Below, piece after piece: positions 7,818 to 16,766 of a stretch of 64,000 nt of DNA. The notes under the pieces were generated by a model that ran no database searches, was not told where the DNA came from, and saw only the letters and a program-made list of their open reading frames with translations. The DNA lies in NCBI RefSeq assembly GCF_030164465.1, contig NZ_JASNJE010000019.1, forward strand, positions 19,463 to 83,462, read 5' to 3'. The stretch's first letter is position 1. Each line of letters begins with the position of its first letter. The stretch comes from Sedimentitalea xiamensis (GTDB lineage Bacteria > Pseudomonadota > Alphaproteobacteria > Rhodobacterales > Rhodobacteraceae). Made by a program: the position numbers and the translations under genes.

Positions 7818-10800
7818 TCAGGCATTTCCGCCCAGAAGCGCGGCGTTGCCGCCCGCCGCCGTCGTATCGACGCAGACATGGCGCTCGCCCAACACGCGGG
7901 CGATATCGGGCGTGCCGGGGATCAGGGGAACGATCGGGCCATCGCGCAGGGCGAGCGCCTTTTCGATCTTCCGGGCGGTTTCGCTGTCGCCCCACCAGAG
8001 CACCCCTCCGATGCCTGACAGCGTCGTCAGGCGGTCCGGGTCGATCTGGCCATTGGCGACGATGGCGCGCCCGCCAAGGCGACGAACGCTTTCAGCTTGC
8101 CGGCTGGCGGTCTGTGCGCCCGGTCCCATGCAGAGGATCGGCGAACGGGCCATCAGCGACAGGCGGTTGGATTCGCCGGTCGGACCAGGCAGGGTGCGGG
8201 TCGCCGGGGGTGTCGCGGTGCCGGTCGGGACGGGCAGCGCCGTTGACGGCTGCGTCCAGGTTTCGGCGCTGGTCTGCCGGTCGGGGGCGCAGAAGCGGGG
8301 CATGTAGTTGGGGCCGCCCGCCTTGGGGCCGGTACCCGAAAGACCCTCGCCGCCAAAGGGCTGGCTGCCGACAATGGCGCCGATCTGGTTACGGTTGACA
8401 TAGATGTTGCCCGCATGCACCGCCTCGGTCACCTGCTGCACCCGGTCGTCGATGCGGGTGTGCAACCCGAAGGTGAGACCGTAGCCGGTGGCGTTTATAT
8501 CGTCGATCACCTTGTCGAGTTGGTGCGACCTGAAGCGCGCGACATGCAGGACCGGGCCGAAGATTTCGCGGGTGAGATCGCCGATGCCGGTGACCGAGAT
8601 CATCGTGGGGGCGACGAAGGTGCCGCCGGCGGGCGGGCGCAGTTCCTTGAGCACCCTTCCCTCGTTGCGGGCGGCGTCGATATGGGCGTTGATGCCTTGT
8701 TGCGCCTGCGCGTCGATCACCGGGCCTGAATCTGTCGAAAGCAGCCAGGGGTCGCCGATCGAGAGCGCGTCCATCGCGCCCCTGAGCATCTTGAGCAGGT
8801 CCTCGGCCACGTCGTCCTGCACGTAGAGGCAGCGCAGCGCCGAACAGCGCTGGCCCGCCGATTGGAAGGCGCTTTCGACGATCGCCTGCACCGCCTGTTC
8901 CGGCAACGCGGTGGAATCCACGATCATCGCGTTCAGACCGCCGGTTTCGGCGATCAGCGGCGCGCCGGGGGCGAGGTGTTCGGCCATGGCGGCGCGGATT
9001 TTCAGCGCGGTGGCGGTGGAGCCGGTGAAGGCGACGCCATCGACGCGGGGGTCGGAGGTGAGCGCGGCACCGACCGCACCACCGCCGGGCAACAGTTGCA
9101 GCGCGGTGGCGGGCACGCCGGCCCGGTGCAGCAGGGTGACGGCGAGTTGGGCGATCAGCGGGGTCTGTTCCGCCGGTTTCGCCAGCACGGCGTTGCCGGT
9201 GGCGAGGGCAGCGGCGATCTGGCCGGTGAAGATGGCCAGCGGGAAGTTCCACGGGCTGATGCAGGTGAAGGTGCCGGCGGGCGCGGCATCTGGAATGTTG
9301 GCGGCGTAGTAGCGCAGGAAATCCACCGCCTCGCGCAGCTCGGCGACGCCGTCGAGCAGGGATTTCCCGGCCTCGCGGGTGAGGATCGCGAAGATCTCGC
9401 CGAAATTTTCCTCGTAGAGATCGGCGGCGGCGTTGAGGATTTCGGCGCGTTGGGCGGCGGGGGCGCCCCAGGGTTTTACGGAGGCGAGCGCGGTCTCGAT
9501 ATCGGCAGCACTTGCCGGGGCCACGGTGCCGGTTTCGGTGCCATTGGCCGGGTTGGTCATGGGCTGTTCGGCATCGGGGGCGACAGGGCCGGCGAGCAGC
9601 GGCGCGGCGTTCCAGTGATGGGTCTTGAACGGCGCGCGCGCCGCGTCGATCATCTTCAGCGTCGGTGCATGAGTCAGATCGAAGCCGCGCGAGTTGCGCC
9701 GTTCGGGCAGGAACAGGTCGGCGCCAGTGGGCAGCCTAGGGGCGCTGTCGGCAAGCTGGGCGAAAGGATCGGCGGCGACGGTTTCAGGCGGTACGGTTTC
9801 ATCGACGATCTGGTTGACGAAGGAGCTGTTGGCGCCGTTTTCCAAGAGGCGGCGCACCAGATAGGCCAGCAGGTCGCGATGTGCGCCGACCGGGGCGTAG
9901 ATGCGGCAGCGGGTGGCGTTCCGGGTCTTGACGATCTGGTGCAGGGTTTCGCCCATGCCGTGCAGGCGCTGGAATTCGTAGGACGTGTTGTCACTCGCCA
10001 TGTGCAGGATCGACGCGACGGTATGCGCGTTATGGGTGGCGAATTGCGGGTAGATGCGGTCGGTCATCCCCAAAAGCTTGCGCGCGTTGGCGATGTAGGA
10101 AATGTCGGTATGCACCTTGCGGGTGAAGACCGGGAAGCCGGTCATGCCGTCGACCTGGGCGCGTTTCACCTCGGTGTCCCAATAGGCGCCCTTGACCAGC
10201 CGCACCATGATGCGGCGGTCGTGGCGGGTGGCCATGTCATAGAGCGTGTCGATGACGATGCCGGCGCGGGGGCCATAGGCCTGCACCACCACGCCGAACC
10301 CGTCCCAGCCGGCCAGCGCCGGTTCGCCCAGCACCTCTTGGATCACGTCGAGCGACAGGGCGAGGCGGTTGGCCTCTTCGGCATCGACATTGAGCCCCAT
10401 GCCGGCGGATTTGGCGAGCAGGGCGAGCGAGCGCAGGCGCGGCACAAGATCGGACATGACGCGGGCCTCCTGTGCCACCTCGTAGCGGGGGTGCAGGGCC
10501 GAGAGCTTGACCGAGATGCCGGGATTGGCGCGGATGTCGTCGGAAGTGCAGGCGGCGGCGATGGCCGAGATCGCGTGGGAATAGCTGAGATGATAGCGGG
10601 AGGCATCGGCCTCGGTGCGGGCGGCTTCGCCCAGCATGTCGTAGCTGTAGGTATAGCCCTTGGCCTCCATGCCGGCGGCGCGTTTCATCGCCGAATCGAT
10701 GGTTTCGCCCAGCACGAACTGCCGGCCCATCTCCTTCATCGCGCGGGTGGTGGCGGTGCGGATCACCGGTTCGCCCAGCCGCTTGATGGCACCGCGCAGG

Positions 10801-11225
10801 GCGCGCACCGGGCTGGGGCGGTCATCGTCGAGCACCTTGCCGGTGAGCATCAGCGCCCAGGTGCTGGCATTGACCAGCGAGGAGGAGGAATGGCCCAGGT
10901 GCTTGCCCCAATCGCTGGGGGCGATCTTGTCCTCGATCAGCGCGTCGATCGTGTCGGCATCGGGCACCCGCAAGAGCGCCTCGGCCAGGCACATCAGCGC
11001 GATTCCCTCGTCGGTGGAGAGGCCGTATTCGGCGAGGAACACTTCCATCAGGCCGGGCGCGGTGCTGGCGCGGATGTTGCGCACGAGGTCGGCGCCGGCG
11101 GCGCGGATCGCCGCGCGGTCGGCAGCCGACAGCCCGGCCTCTTCGATCAAGCGGGCGATGACGGCGGCTTCATCGGCGAATTTCTCGGCATCGATGCGGT
11201 GGCGAAGAGTGGGTGTGGCGGTCAT
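7818..11225 (-). CDS. putA: bifunctional proline dehydrogenase / P5C dehydrogenase
   Basis: This 1135-residue PutA converts proline to glutamate in two steps, with substrate channelling. The N-terminal part has an FAD-linked proline-dehydrogenase barrel (about residues 150-470; landmarks GYTYSYDMLGEAA, RLVKGAYWDTE, YAPVGAHRDLLAYLVRRLLENG). The central part is an aldehyde dehydrogenase (FTCISPWNFPLAIFTGQ, AETGGLNAMIVD, catalytic Cys about 794 in GQRCSALR). There is a further C-terminal extension past about residue 1010. The ribbon-helix-helix DNA-binding domain of the enterobacterial trifunctional form is absent, so it should not repress its own gene. The ATG at 11225 is the first family-like start. 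A divergent Lrp-type gene is the likely proline-responsive activator. Confidence 0.97.
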   Translation of the reverse strand: MTATPTLRHRIDAEKFADEAAVIARLIEEAGLSAADRAAIRAAGADLVRNIRASTAPGLMEVFLAEYGLSTDEGIALMCLAEALLRVPDADTIDALIEDKIAPSDWGKHLGHSSSSLVNASTWALMLTGKVLDDDRPSPVRALRGAIKRLGEPVIRTATTRAMKEMGRQFVLGETIDSAMKRAAGMEAKGYTYSYDMLGEAARTEADASRYHLSYSHAISAIAAACTSDDIRANPGISVKLSALHPRYEVAQEARVMSDLVPRLRSLALLAKSAGMGLNVDAEEANRLALSLDVIQEVLGEPALAGWDGFGVVVQAYGPRAGIVIDTLYDMATRHDRRIMVRLVKGAYWDTEVKRAQVDGMTGFPVFTRKVHTDISYIANARKLLGMTDRIYPQFATHNAHTVASILHMASDNTSYEFQRLHGMGETLHQIVKTRNATRCRIYAPVGAHRDLLAYLVRRLLENGANSSFVNQIVDETVPPETVAADPFAQLADSAPRLPTGADLFLPERRNSRGFDLTHAPTLKMIDAARAPFKTHHWNAAPLLAGPVAPDAEQPMTNPANGTETGTVAPASAADIETALASVKPWGAPAAQRAEILNAAADLYEENFGEIFAILTREAGKSLLDGVAELREAVDFLRYYAANIPDAAPAGTFTCISPWNFPLAIFTGQIAAALATGNAVLAKPAEQTPLIAQLAVTLLHRAGVPATALQLLPGGGAVGAALTSDPRVDGVAFTGSTATALKIRAAMAEHLAPGAPLIAETGGLNAMIVDSTALPEQAVQAIVESAFQSAGQRCSALRCLYVQDDVAEDLLKMLRGAMDALSIGDPWLLSTDSGPVIDAQAQQGINAHIDAARNEGRVLKELRPPAGGTFVAPTMISVTGIGDLTREIFGPVLHVARFRSHQLDKVIDDINATGYGLTFGLHTRIDDRVQQVTEAVHAGNIYVNRNQIGAIVGSQPFGGEGLSGTGPKAGGPNYMPRFCAPDRQTSAETWTQPSTALPVPTGTATPPATRTLPGPTGESNRLSLMARSPILCMGPGAQTASRQAESVRRLGGRAIVANGQIDPDRLTTLSGIGGVLWWGDSETARKIEKALALRDGPIVPLIPGTPDIARVLGERHVCVDTTAAGGNAALLGGNA

Positions 11226-11330
11226 ATCGGGTCTCCGGGTTGTCCGGGCACTATAGACGGAAATATCCGGGCGATTGTCCTGAAAATGGTCTATGCTCGG
11301 GCGAAATGGCTGAAGATAAGGGAAAATGCG

Positions 11331-11819
11331 ATGCAAATGGACTGGCCGGGGCTCGACCGCTATGATCGGAAGATTCTCGAGGTGCTGTCGGAGGACGGGC
11401 GCATCAGCATCGCCGATCTCGCCCGACGGATCGGGTTGAGCAAATCACCCACCCAGGCAAGGCTGCGCAGGCTGGAAGGCGAAGGCGTCATAACCGGCTA
11501 CCGGGCGCTGATCGACCCGATCCGGTTGGGTCTGGATCACGTCGCCTTCGTCGAAGTCCGCCTGAAAGACACGCGGGAAGCGGCCCTTGCGGCGTTCAAC
11601 GCGGCGGTCGCGAAAATCGGCGAAATAGAGCAGGTGCACCTGATCGCCGGGAGTTTCGATTACCTGATGAAGATACGAACCCGGTCGATGAGCGAATACC
11701 GCCTTGTTCTGGCGGAAAAAATATCGACACTGCCGCATGTTTCCGGAACCTCGACCTATGTGGCCATGCAGGCGGTGAAGGAAGACGCGTCGCTCGGTCC
11801 GCTCGGAAACGTGACTTGA
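11331..11819 (+). CDS. putR: Lrp/AsnC-family regulator, probable PutR
   Basis: This 162-residue protein has an N-terminal winged HTH (about residues 8-60; DGRISIADLARRIGLSKSPTQ) followed by a RAM effector domain (about 65-150). It matches Lrp-type PutR, which activates putA in response to proline in rhizobia and Rhodobacter. It is divergent from putA with a 105-base intergenic region that must contain both promoters. The ATG at 11331 is preceded by AAGGGA about 8 bases upstream. The co-inducer is inferred from position rather than from residues. Confidence 0.88.
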   Translation: MQMDWPGLDRYDRKILEVLSEDGRISIADLARRIGLSKSPTQARLRRLEGEGVITGYRALIDPIRLGLDHVAFVEVRLKDTREAALAAFNAAVAKIGEIEQVHLIAGSFDYLMKIRTRSMSEYRLVLAEKISTLPHVSGTSTYVAMQAVKEDASLGPLGNVT

Positions 11820-11850
11820 CCGCGGGCGGTCGACGGTCAGCATATGAACC

Positions 11851-12417
11851 ATGAAACGGTTCGGCATATCGCTGCTCACCGGCATCCTGTCGTCCGGCCC
11901 GGTCCTTGCGGACGGATGCCCAGCGGCACCGGACCATTCCGGTCGTCTGAAGGACCTGGTCGCGCAGATTCGGGCCGCGACGACGGAAACCCAGGCGCGC
12001 GACCTGTCAAACCAGATGTGGGCGCTTTGGGCCGATGCGCCGGACGAACCGTCCCAGGAAATGCTTGACCACGGGATGAGTCGCCGCGGCGCCTATGATT
12101 TTCTGGGCGCGCTCGAATCCTTCAACCGGCTGGTGGATTATTGCCCGCACTATGCCGAAGGCTACAACCAGCGGGCCTTTGTCAACTACCTGCGGCACGA
12201 CTTTGCCGCCGCGCTGATCGATCTCGATCAGGCCATCGCCCTGTCGCCCAATCATGTCGCCGCGATTTCGGGACGCGCCCTGACCCTGCTCGGGTTGAAC
12301 CGGCTGGACGAGGCGCGCGAGGACATGGCGCGCGCGCTGGAGCTGAACCCCTGGTTGCCGGAGCGCGGTCTGGCCGCGCCGGGCGGACCGCTGGCCCCGC
12401 CCGGCAAGGATATCTGA
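11851..12417 (+). CDS. exported tetratricopeptide-repeat protein
   Basis: This 188-residue protein has a Sec signal peptide (about residues 1-20, hydrophobic GISLLTGILSSGPVLA ending before DGCP) and then two to three TPR units at about 85-165. A repeat core reads FAAALIDLDQAIALSPNHVAA followed by LDEAREDMARALELNPW. TPRs mediate protein-protein contact, so a periplasmic scaffolding role is inferred. It begins 31 bases after putR. The 97-base gap to the pqi genes makes co-transcription uncertain. The specific partner is unknown. Confidence 0.8.
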   Translation: MKRFGISLLTGILSSGPVLADGCPAAPDHSGRLKDLVAQIRAATTETQARDLSNQMWALWADAPDEPSQEMLDHGMSRRGAYDFLGALESFNRLVDYCPHYAEGYNQRAFVNYLRHDFAAALIDLDQAIALSPNHVAAISGRALTLLGLNRLDEAREDMARALELNPWLPERGLAAPGGPLAPPGKDI

Positions 12418-12514
12418 CAGCGCGCCGCTGGCGCGGCGGATCGGGCGCAAAGGTTGCGCGTCCGGCGCGAAACGGTCAATGTCCCCTGTGCGCAGCCTGA
12501 GGAAGACCGCCGAG

Positions 12515-13144
12515 ATGACTGGACATGATTCCGACCTGGATGCGTTGATCGCCTGCCCGGTCTGCGATGCGTTGTATCGCATGGCCGAGGTGCCCAACGG
12601 CGGCAGGGCCCGGTGCCGGCGCTGCGACACCGTGCTGATGGCGCCGCGCGCAGGGGCGATGACCCAGATCGTGATGCTGTCGGCGACGGCGCTGATCCTG
12701 ATGATCGCCGCGATCTTCTTTCCGTTTCTGGAAATGAGCACCGGGGGAGTCGACCGCCGCAGTTCGGTGATCGACGCCATCCTGGCTTATTCCAACGGGC
12801 TGATGCTGCCGTTGTCCGTTGCCGTGGCGTCGCTGATCGTCATCCTGCCGACGCTGCGCCTGATGGCGATTCTTTACGCGATCGGGCCGATGATGATCGG
12901 CCATGCGCCCTGGCGCCATGCGACAGAGGCATTCCGGCTGGCGACTGCGCTGAAACCCTGGGCGATGGCCGAGGTGTTCATCGTCGGGGTCGCCGTCGCC
13001 CTGGTCAAGATGTCCGGCCTGGCAACGGTGTCCATGGGGCCGGCCTTCTGGGCCTTTGTTGCGCTGGTTCTGGTGACGACGCTCAAGGACACGTTCATGT
13101 GCAGGCTCACGGTCTGGAAAACCATCGAGGAGCGCCAGCGATGA
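12515..13144 (+). CDS. pqiA: PqiA-family membrane protein, first half
   Basis: This 209-residue inner-membrane protein has a zinc-ribbon-like head (Cys14, Cys17, Cys34, Cys37, in CPVC and CRRC) and about four membrane spans. It is homologous to one half of enterobacterial PqiA (about 417 residues), which has two such modules. The Pqi system moves lipids between inner and outer membranes. The ATG at 12515 was preferred over one 12 codons earlier because GAGGAAG lies 9 bases ahead. Its stop overlaps the next ATG, so translation is coupled to the second half. Activation by oxidative stress is known in E. coli but no operator was recognised here. Confidence 0.85.
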   Translation: MTGHDSDLDALIACPVCDALYRMAEVPNGGRARCRRCDTVLMAPRAGAMTQIVMLSATALILMIAAIFFPFLEMSTGGVDRRSSVIDAILAYSNGLMLPLSVAVASLIVILPTLRLMAILYAIGPMMIGHAPWRHATEAFRLATALKPWAMAEVFIVGVAVALVKMSGLATVSMGPAFWAFVALVLVTTLKDTFMCRLTVWKTIEERQR

Positions 13145-13824
13145 CATCGGTGGCAGATTCCGGCGCAGGGCCGCAAACCGACACGCATTTCCGTGATCCA
13201 CCAGCGCAGGCGCCGGCTCTGACGGCGCGCAGTGCCGGCCTCGTGGCGTGCACGAGCTGCGGCCGGGTGCACAGGCCTGACGAACCGGTCTGCGTGCGCT
13301 GCGGCTCCGCATTGTCGAGCCGAGACAGGAAAAGCCTGCAAAAGGTCTGGGCCTGGTTGGTCGCCGGACTGATCTGCTATGTGCCCGCCAATATCTATAC
13401 GATGATGCGCACGTCCATGTTTGGATACGAGCTTGACAGCACCATCGTCGGCGGGGTGATCGACCTGATCGAATACCAAAGCTATAGCGTGGCAGTGATC
13501 GTCTTTTTCGCGTCGGTGATGATCCCGATCGGCAAGTTCATCGCGATCGCCTTTCTGGCCTACAGCGTTCACAACCCGGCGATTCTGGGTGGCCGCGCGC
13601 GGCAACGCCTCTATGATGTCGTCGAGTTCATCGGCCGGTGGTCGATGATCGATGTCTTCGTCGTCGCGATCCTGTCGTCGCTCGTGCAGTTCAATTTCAT
13701 CGCGACGATCAATCCGGGAATCGCCGCGGTGTCTTTCGCCTTGTCGGTTGCATTCACCATGCTTTCCGCCCAAAGCTTCGATTCCAGATTGATCTGGGAC
13801 GCAGACGAGATCGCAGACGCATGA
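13141..13824 (+). CDS. pqiA: PqiA-family membrane protein, second half
   Basis: This 227-residue protein is the second PqiA module, with its own zinc-ribbon cysteines (CTSC and CVRC, in a head of about 75 residues) and about four spans. It contains PANIYTMMRTSMFGYELDSTI and the region IPIGKFIAIAFLA, typical of the C-terminal half of PqiA. It overlaps the preceding gene by four bases (ATGA) and the following pqiB by four bases. The three genes are therefore translationally coupled and probably made in fixed ratio. In many enterobacteria the two modules are one polypeptide, while here they are separate. Confidence 0.85.
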   Translation: MTSVADSGAGPQTDTHFRDPPAQAPALTARSAGLVACTSCGRVHRPDEPVCVRCGSALSSRDRKSLQKVWAWLVAGLICYVPANIYTMMRTSMFGYELDSTIVGGVIDLIEYQSYSVAVIVFFASVMIPIGKFIAIAFLAYSVHNPAILGGRARQRLYDVVEFIGRWSMIDVFVVAILSSLVQFNFIATINPGIAAVSFALSVAFTMLSAQSFDSRLIWDADEIADA

Positions 13825-15908
13825 CAGACGAATTCGCACCGGGGGACCTGGACGTGCAGGCCGCCAGACCATCGCGCTGGCGCAATCTGTCGGTGGTCTG
13901 GCTGGTTCCGGTCCTGGCCCTGGCCGTATCGCTGGCGGTCGCCTGGCGCAGCTTTGCCGATCGCGGCGAACTGATCGAGATCGTGTTCCAGAACGCGGCG
14001 GGCGTGACGGCCGGCGAAACGACTCTGAACTACCGCGAAGTCGTCATCGGAAAGGTGGAAAAGGTGGGGTTCACCGACGATCTGGAACAGGTGGTCGTAA
14101 CGGCGCGAGTGGACAAGACGATCGCGCCCTTTCTGAATTCCAGCGCGCAGTTCTGGGTGGTGCGGCCCGAAGTGTCCGCCTCGGGGGTGTCCGGGCTCTC
14201 GACGGTTCTGTCGGGCGTCTACATCGAAGGGACCTGGGACAGGTCCGGCGGACCGGCGCTGACCCGGTTCCAGGGTCTCGAGCAACGGCCGCTGATCGGG
14301 CTGAACAACCAGGGCACCCGGATCACGCTGCAAACCGAGGACGGCAGCATCATGTCGGCCGGAATGCCGGTGTTCTACCGCGGCGTCGCGGTCGGCCGGA
14401 CCGAAAAACCACGCCTGGACGACTCCGGGGCGGTGGTGCTTCTGGAAGCGTTCGTCGAAGCGCCCCACGATCGGTTTCTGACCACGGCCACCCGGTTCTG
14501 GGATACCTCCGGGTTTTCGGTGTCCTTTGGCGCCGGCGGCCTGAAGCTGGACGTGGGGAGTTTCGCGACGCTTGTCACCGGCGGCATTGCCTTTGACACG
14601 TTTTTTTCGGGTGGCCAGCCCATCGAATCCGGACAGATCTACGAACTCCATGCCGACCGGAGCGCCGCCCGCGAGGACGCGTTTTCCCGCGCGTCCGGCA
14701 ACGTCGTGACCCTTGCCACTACCTTTGACGGCGGCGTGTCCGGACTGTCGCCCGGCACGGCCCTGCAATACGAAGGGCTGAAGATCGGAAAGGTCTCGGC
14801 GCTTTCGGCTTTCGTGACCGGGGAAGGTCGGGACATGCGGGTGAACCAGAAAGTGATCCTGGAGGTCGAACCGGAATTGATGGGCCTGCCGGACGACGCC
14901 ACGCTTGCCGATGTGCTCGACCTGCTGGAACCGGCGGTCGAAGCGGGGCTGCGCGCACGGGTTTCCAGCGCCAATCTGCTGGGGTCGTCCCTGATCGTAG
15001 AACTGGTCGAGATTGAGGATGCTGCGCCCGCGACGCTGGATCTCGAGGCCGATCCCTATCCGACGATCCCCAGTGTGCAATCCGATCTGAAGGACATCAA
15101 CGCCACCCTGGAAGGGGTCATGAAGCGGGTGAACAGCCTCAAGATCGAAGACCTGATCGAGCAGGCGATCCGTGCGATGGCCAGCATCGAAGCAATCGCC
15201 TCGGACGAGAGACTGCGTGAAGTCCCCGAACAGATCGCCGGGATTCTCGAAGACGCGCGGGCGCTGATCGGCAGCGAGGAAACGCGCGCCTTGCCCGGCG
15301 AACTGCGCGACACGATCGCCGACTTGCGCGCGACCGTGAAACGGATCACGACCGACGGCGTGATCGAACGGCTCGTGTCGACCCTCAAGAGCGCGGATGC
15401 GGCGATGGCGAACCTGTCCACGGCCTCCGATGAGTTTCCGGCACTGGTGGCCGACCTGCGCGCGGTCGTGGCCAAGGCGAACGATCTCAAGGCGCAGGAA
15501 CTGATCGAATCCGCTACTGCTTTCCTGGACAGCGCGGATGCCCTGATCGCCACCGAGGATGCGCGCGCCGTGCCCGCCTCGCTGAACGCGTCGCTGGACG
15601 AACTTCGCACGCTTCTGGGGGAATTGCGCGAAGGCGGGGCCGTGGACAACGCCAACGGTGCGTTGGCCTCGGTGCGCTCGGCCTCCGACAGCCTGGACAG
15701 GGCGACACAGAACCTTCCGGAACTGACGGCCCGGTTGGACCGGCTGATCGCAAGATCCGAAGACCTTGTCACGGCCTATGGCACCCGGTCGGATTTCAAC
15801 GCCGAAACCCTGTCGATGCTGCGCGAAGTGCGGTCCGCGGCCCGCACCATCACCGCGCTGGCCCGGTCGCTCGAACGCAGCCCCAATTCCATTCTTTTCG
15901 GAAAGTGA
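13821..15908 (+). CDS. pqiB: PqiB-type MCE-domain lipid transport protein
   Basis: This 695-residue protein has an N-terminal membrane anchor (about residues 25-45) followed by three MCE/MlaD domains. Domain starts are near IEIVFQNAAGVTAGETTLNY, TRITLQTEDGSIMSAGMPVF and TLATTFDGGVSGLSPGTALQ. A long helical C-terminal region (about 420-690) is rich in repeated DLRATVKRI- and SLDELRTLLGELRE-like segments. In E. coli PqiB forms hexameric rings whose C-terminal helices make a hollow periplasmic needle; the layout here agrees with that. It lies between the coupled PqiA halves and the lipoprotein PqiC. The cargo lipid is unknown. Confidence 0.92.
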   Translation: MTDEFAPGDLDVQAARPSRWRNLSVVWLVPVLALAVSLAVAWRSFADRGELIEIVFQNAAGVTAGETTLNYREVVIGKVEKVGFTDDLEQVVVTARVDKTIAPFLNSSAQFWVVRPEVSASGVSGLSTVLSGVYIEGTWDRSGGPALTRFQGLEQRPLIGLNNQGTRITLQTEDGSIMSAGMPVFYRGVAVGRTEKPRLDDSGAVVLLEAFVEAPHDRFLTTATRFWDTSGFSVSFGAGGLKLDVGSFATLVTGGIAFDTFFSGGQPIESGQIYELHADRSAAREDAFSRASGNVVTLATTFDGGVSGLSPGTALQYEGLKIGKVSALSAFVTGEGRDMRVNQKVILEVEPELMGLPDDATLADVLDLLEPAVEAGLRARVSSANLLGSSLIVELVEIEDAAPATLDLEADPYPTIPSVQSDLKDINATLEGVMKRVNSLKIEDLIEQAIRAMASIEAIASDERLREVPEQIAGILEDARALIGSEETRALPGELRDTIADLRATVKRITTDGVIERLVSTLKSADAAMANLSTASDEFPALVADLRAVVAKANDLKAQELIESATAFLDSADALIATEDARAVPASLNASLDELRTLLGELREGGAVDNANGALASVRSASDSLDRATQNLPELTARLDRLIARSEDLVTAYGTRSDFNAETLSMLREVRSAARTITALARSLERSPNSILFGK

Positions 15909-15912
15909 AGCC

Positions 15913-16482
15913 ATGACCGCCTGTTTTCCCGCCCGTCTGATGCTTCTCCTGTCGCTCGCGGTGGCGGCCTGCGGCGACAATTCGGCGCGCTTTCTGCTGG
16001 ACACGCCGCCGCCCCAGCAGAAGACCGGCGTCAGGGTATCGACCATCGAAATCCGCGACGTGACGCTGCCCGCCTATGCGGCGGCGTCCGAGATCATGGT
16101 CCAGTCCGAAGACGGGGCCTTGCGCCCGGTGTCGCAGGCCGTCTGGGCGGACGACCCGGTGCGCGCGGTGACGCTGTCCCTGGCGCGCGATCTCGAGGCG
16201 GTTTCGACGGCGACGGTTTCGACCGAACCCTGGCCGCTGGCCGATCCGGCGCAGGTGCGGATCGACGTGCGCCTTGACCGCATGGTGGCCCGGAACGACG
16301 GGCAGTTCCAACTGGCCGGCCAGTTCGCGATTGCTGCGCCGGACGGCGCGGTGCGCGAGTCGATCAACAGGTTCGACATCATGCAACCGATTGCCGGAGA
16401 TACACCGGACGCAATCGCGCGGGCCACGAGCTCTGCGCTGCTGGCGCTGGCGCGGCAGATCGCAGCCCGGCTGGGGCGCTGA
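15913..16482 (+). CDS. pqiC: PqiC-type outer-membrane lipoprotein (ABC-type transport auxiliary)
   Basis: This 189-residue protein has a lipoprotein signal (lipobox SLAVAAC, Cys20) and a PqiC / YmbA (DUF330) domain: LLDTPPPQQKTGVRVSTIEI early, then RVDIRLDRM-like beta segments and a terminal helix. PqiC is thought to dock the PqiB tunnel to the outer membrane. It follows pqiB by four bases, completing the TPR-pqiA-pqiA-pqiB-pqiC order. The residue after the lipid-anchored Cys is Gly, so outer-membrane sorting is expected, because no Asp is present at position +2. Confidence 0.88.
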   Translation: MTACFPARLMLLLSLAVAACGDNSARFLLDTPPPQQKTGVRVSTIEIRDVTLPAYAAASEIMVQSEDGALRPVSQAVWADDPVRAVTLSLARDLEAVSTATVSTEPWPLADPAQVRIDVRLDRMVARNDGQFQLAGQFAIAAPDGAVRESINRFDIMQPIAGDTPDAIARATSSALLALARQIAARLGR

Positions 16483-16552
16483 GCACATCCGGCCAGCGGT
16501 CCGCATAAGGCGTTGAGATGGCGTTCTTTCTGCTCTAGTAAGTGGGTCTGAT

Positions 16553-16600
16553 GCGGGCGTGATGGAATGGTGGACATACCAGACCTAAAATCCCGGCATC
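16553..16600 (+). pseudogene. degenerate 5' half of a tRNA-Leu gene
   Basis: The string GCGGGCGTGATGGAATGGTG and the downstream CTAAAATC closely match the first 40 or so bases of the intact tRNA-Leu gene that starts 129 bases further on. That covers the acceptor 5' strand, the D-arm and part of the anticodon arm. No T-arm, matching acceptor 3' strand or CCA follows, so it cannot fold as a tRNA. A separate TCCCGG/CCGGGA hairpin takes over after the match. It is best read as a partial duplication or relic left by recombination at the tRNA locus. Confidence 0.6.
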
Positions 16601-16681
16601 TCGTCCGGGAAGTGAATTGTTTTCAGCGTCTTAGGGCGGTAGGGAGAATCTCGGGTCCGAAAAAGGCCCCGAACGCGCCGT

Positions 16682-16766
16682 GCGGGCGTGGTGGAATGGT
16701 AGACACAAGCGACTTAAAATCGCTAGAGCGTAGCTCGTGCGGGTTCGACTCCCGCCGCCCGCACCA
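16682..16766 (+). tRNA. tRNA-Leu (anticodon UAA)
   Basis: An 85-base tRNA including an encoded CCA. The acceptor strands are GCGGGCG (16682-16688) and CGCCCGC (16756-16762), with discriminator A at 16763. The anticodon stem AGCGA/TCGCT encloses the loop CTTAAAA with TAA at 16715-16717. A long variable arm (class II) and the T-arm CGGGTTCGACTCCCG complete the fold. It reads UUA codons, which are rare in such GC-rich genomes. The tRNA 3' end is a classical integration target, and an integrase relic lies downstream. Confidence 0.96.

Noticed and set aside
8862..11225. Long open frames antisense to putA and similar long frames opposite metF, phoX, soxB, livFGHM and the symporter-kinase
   Set aside because: High GC leaves few stop codons on the opposite strand. 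The antisense proteins are low-complexity and show no domain, while the sense proteins have complete catalytic motifs.
7818..11225. Trifunctional PutA with DNA-binding domain
   Set aside because: The N-terminus starts MTATPTLRHRIDAEKF and has no ribbon-helix-helix. A divergent Lrp-type gene is the more likely regulator.
16553..16600. A second functional tRNA-Leu
   Set aside because: Only the 5' part matches. No T-arm, acceptor 3' strand or CCA is present.
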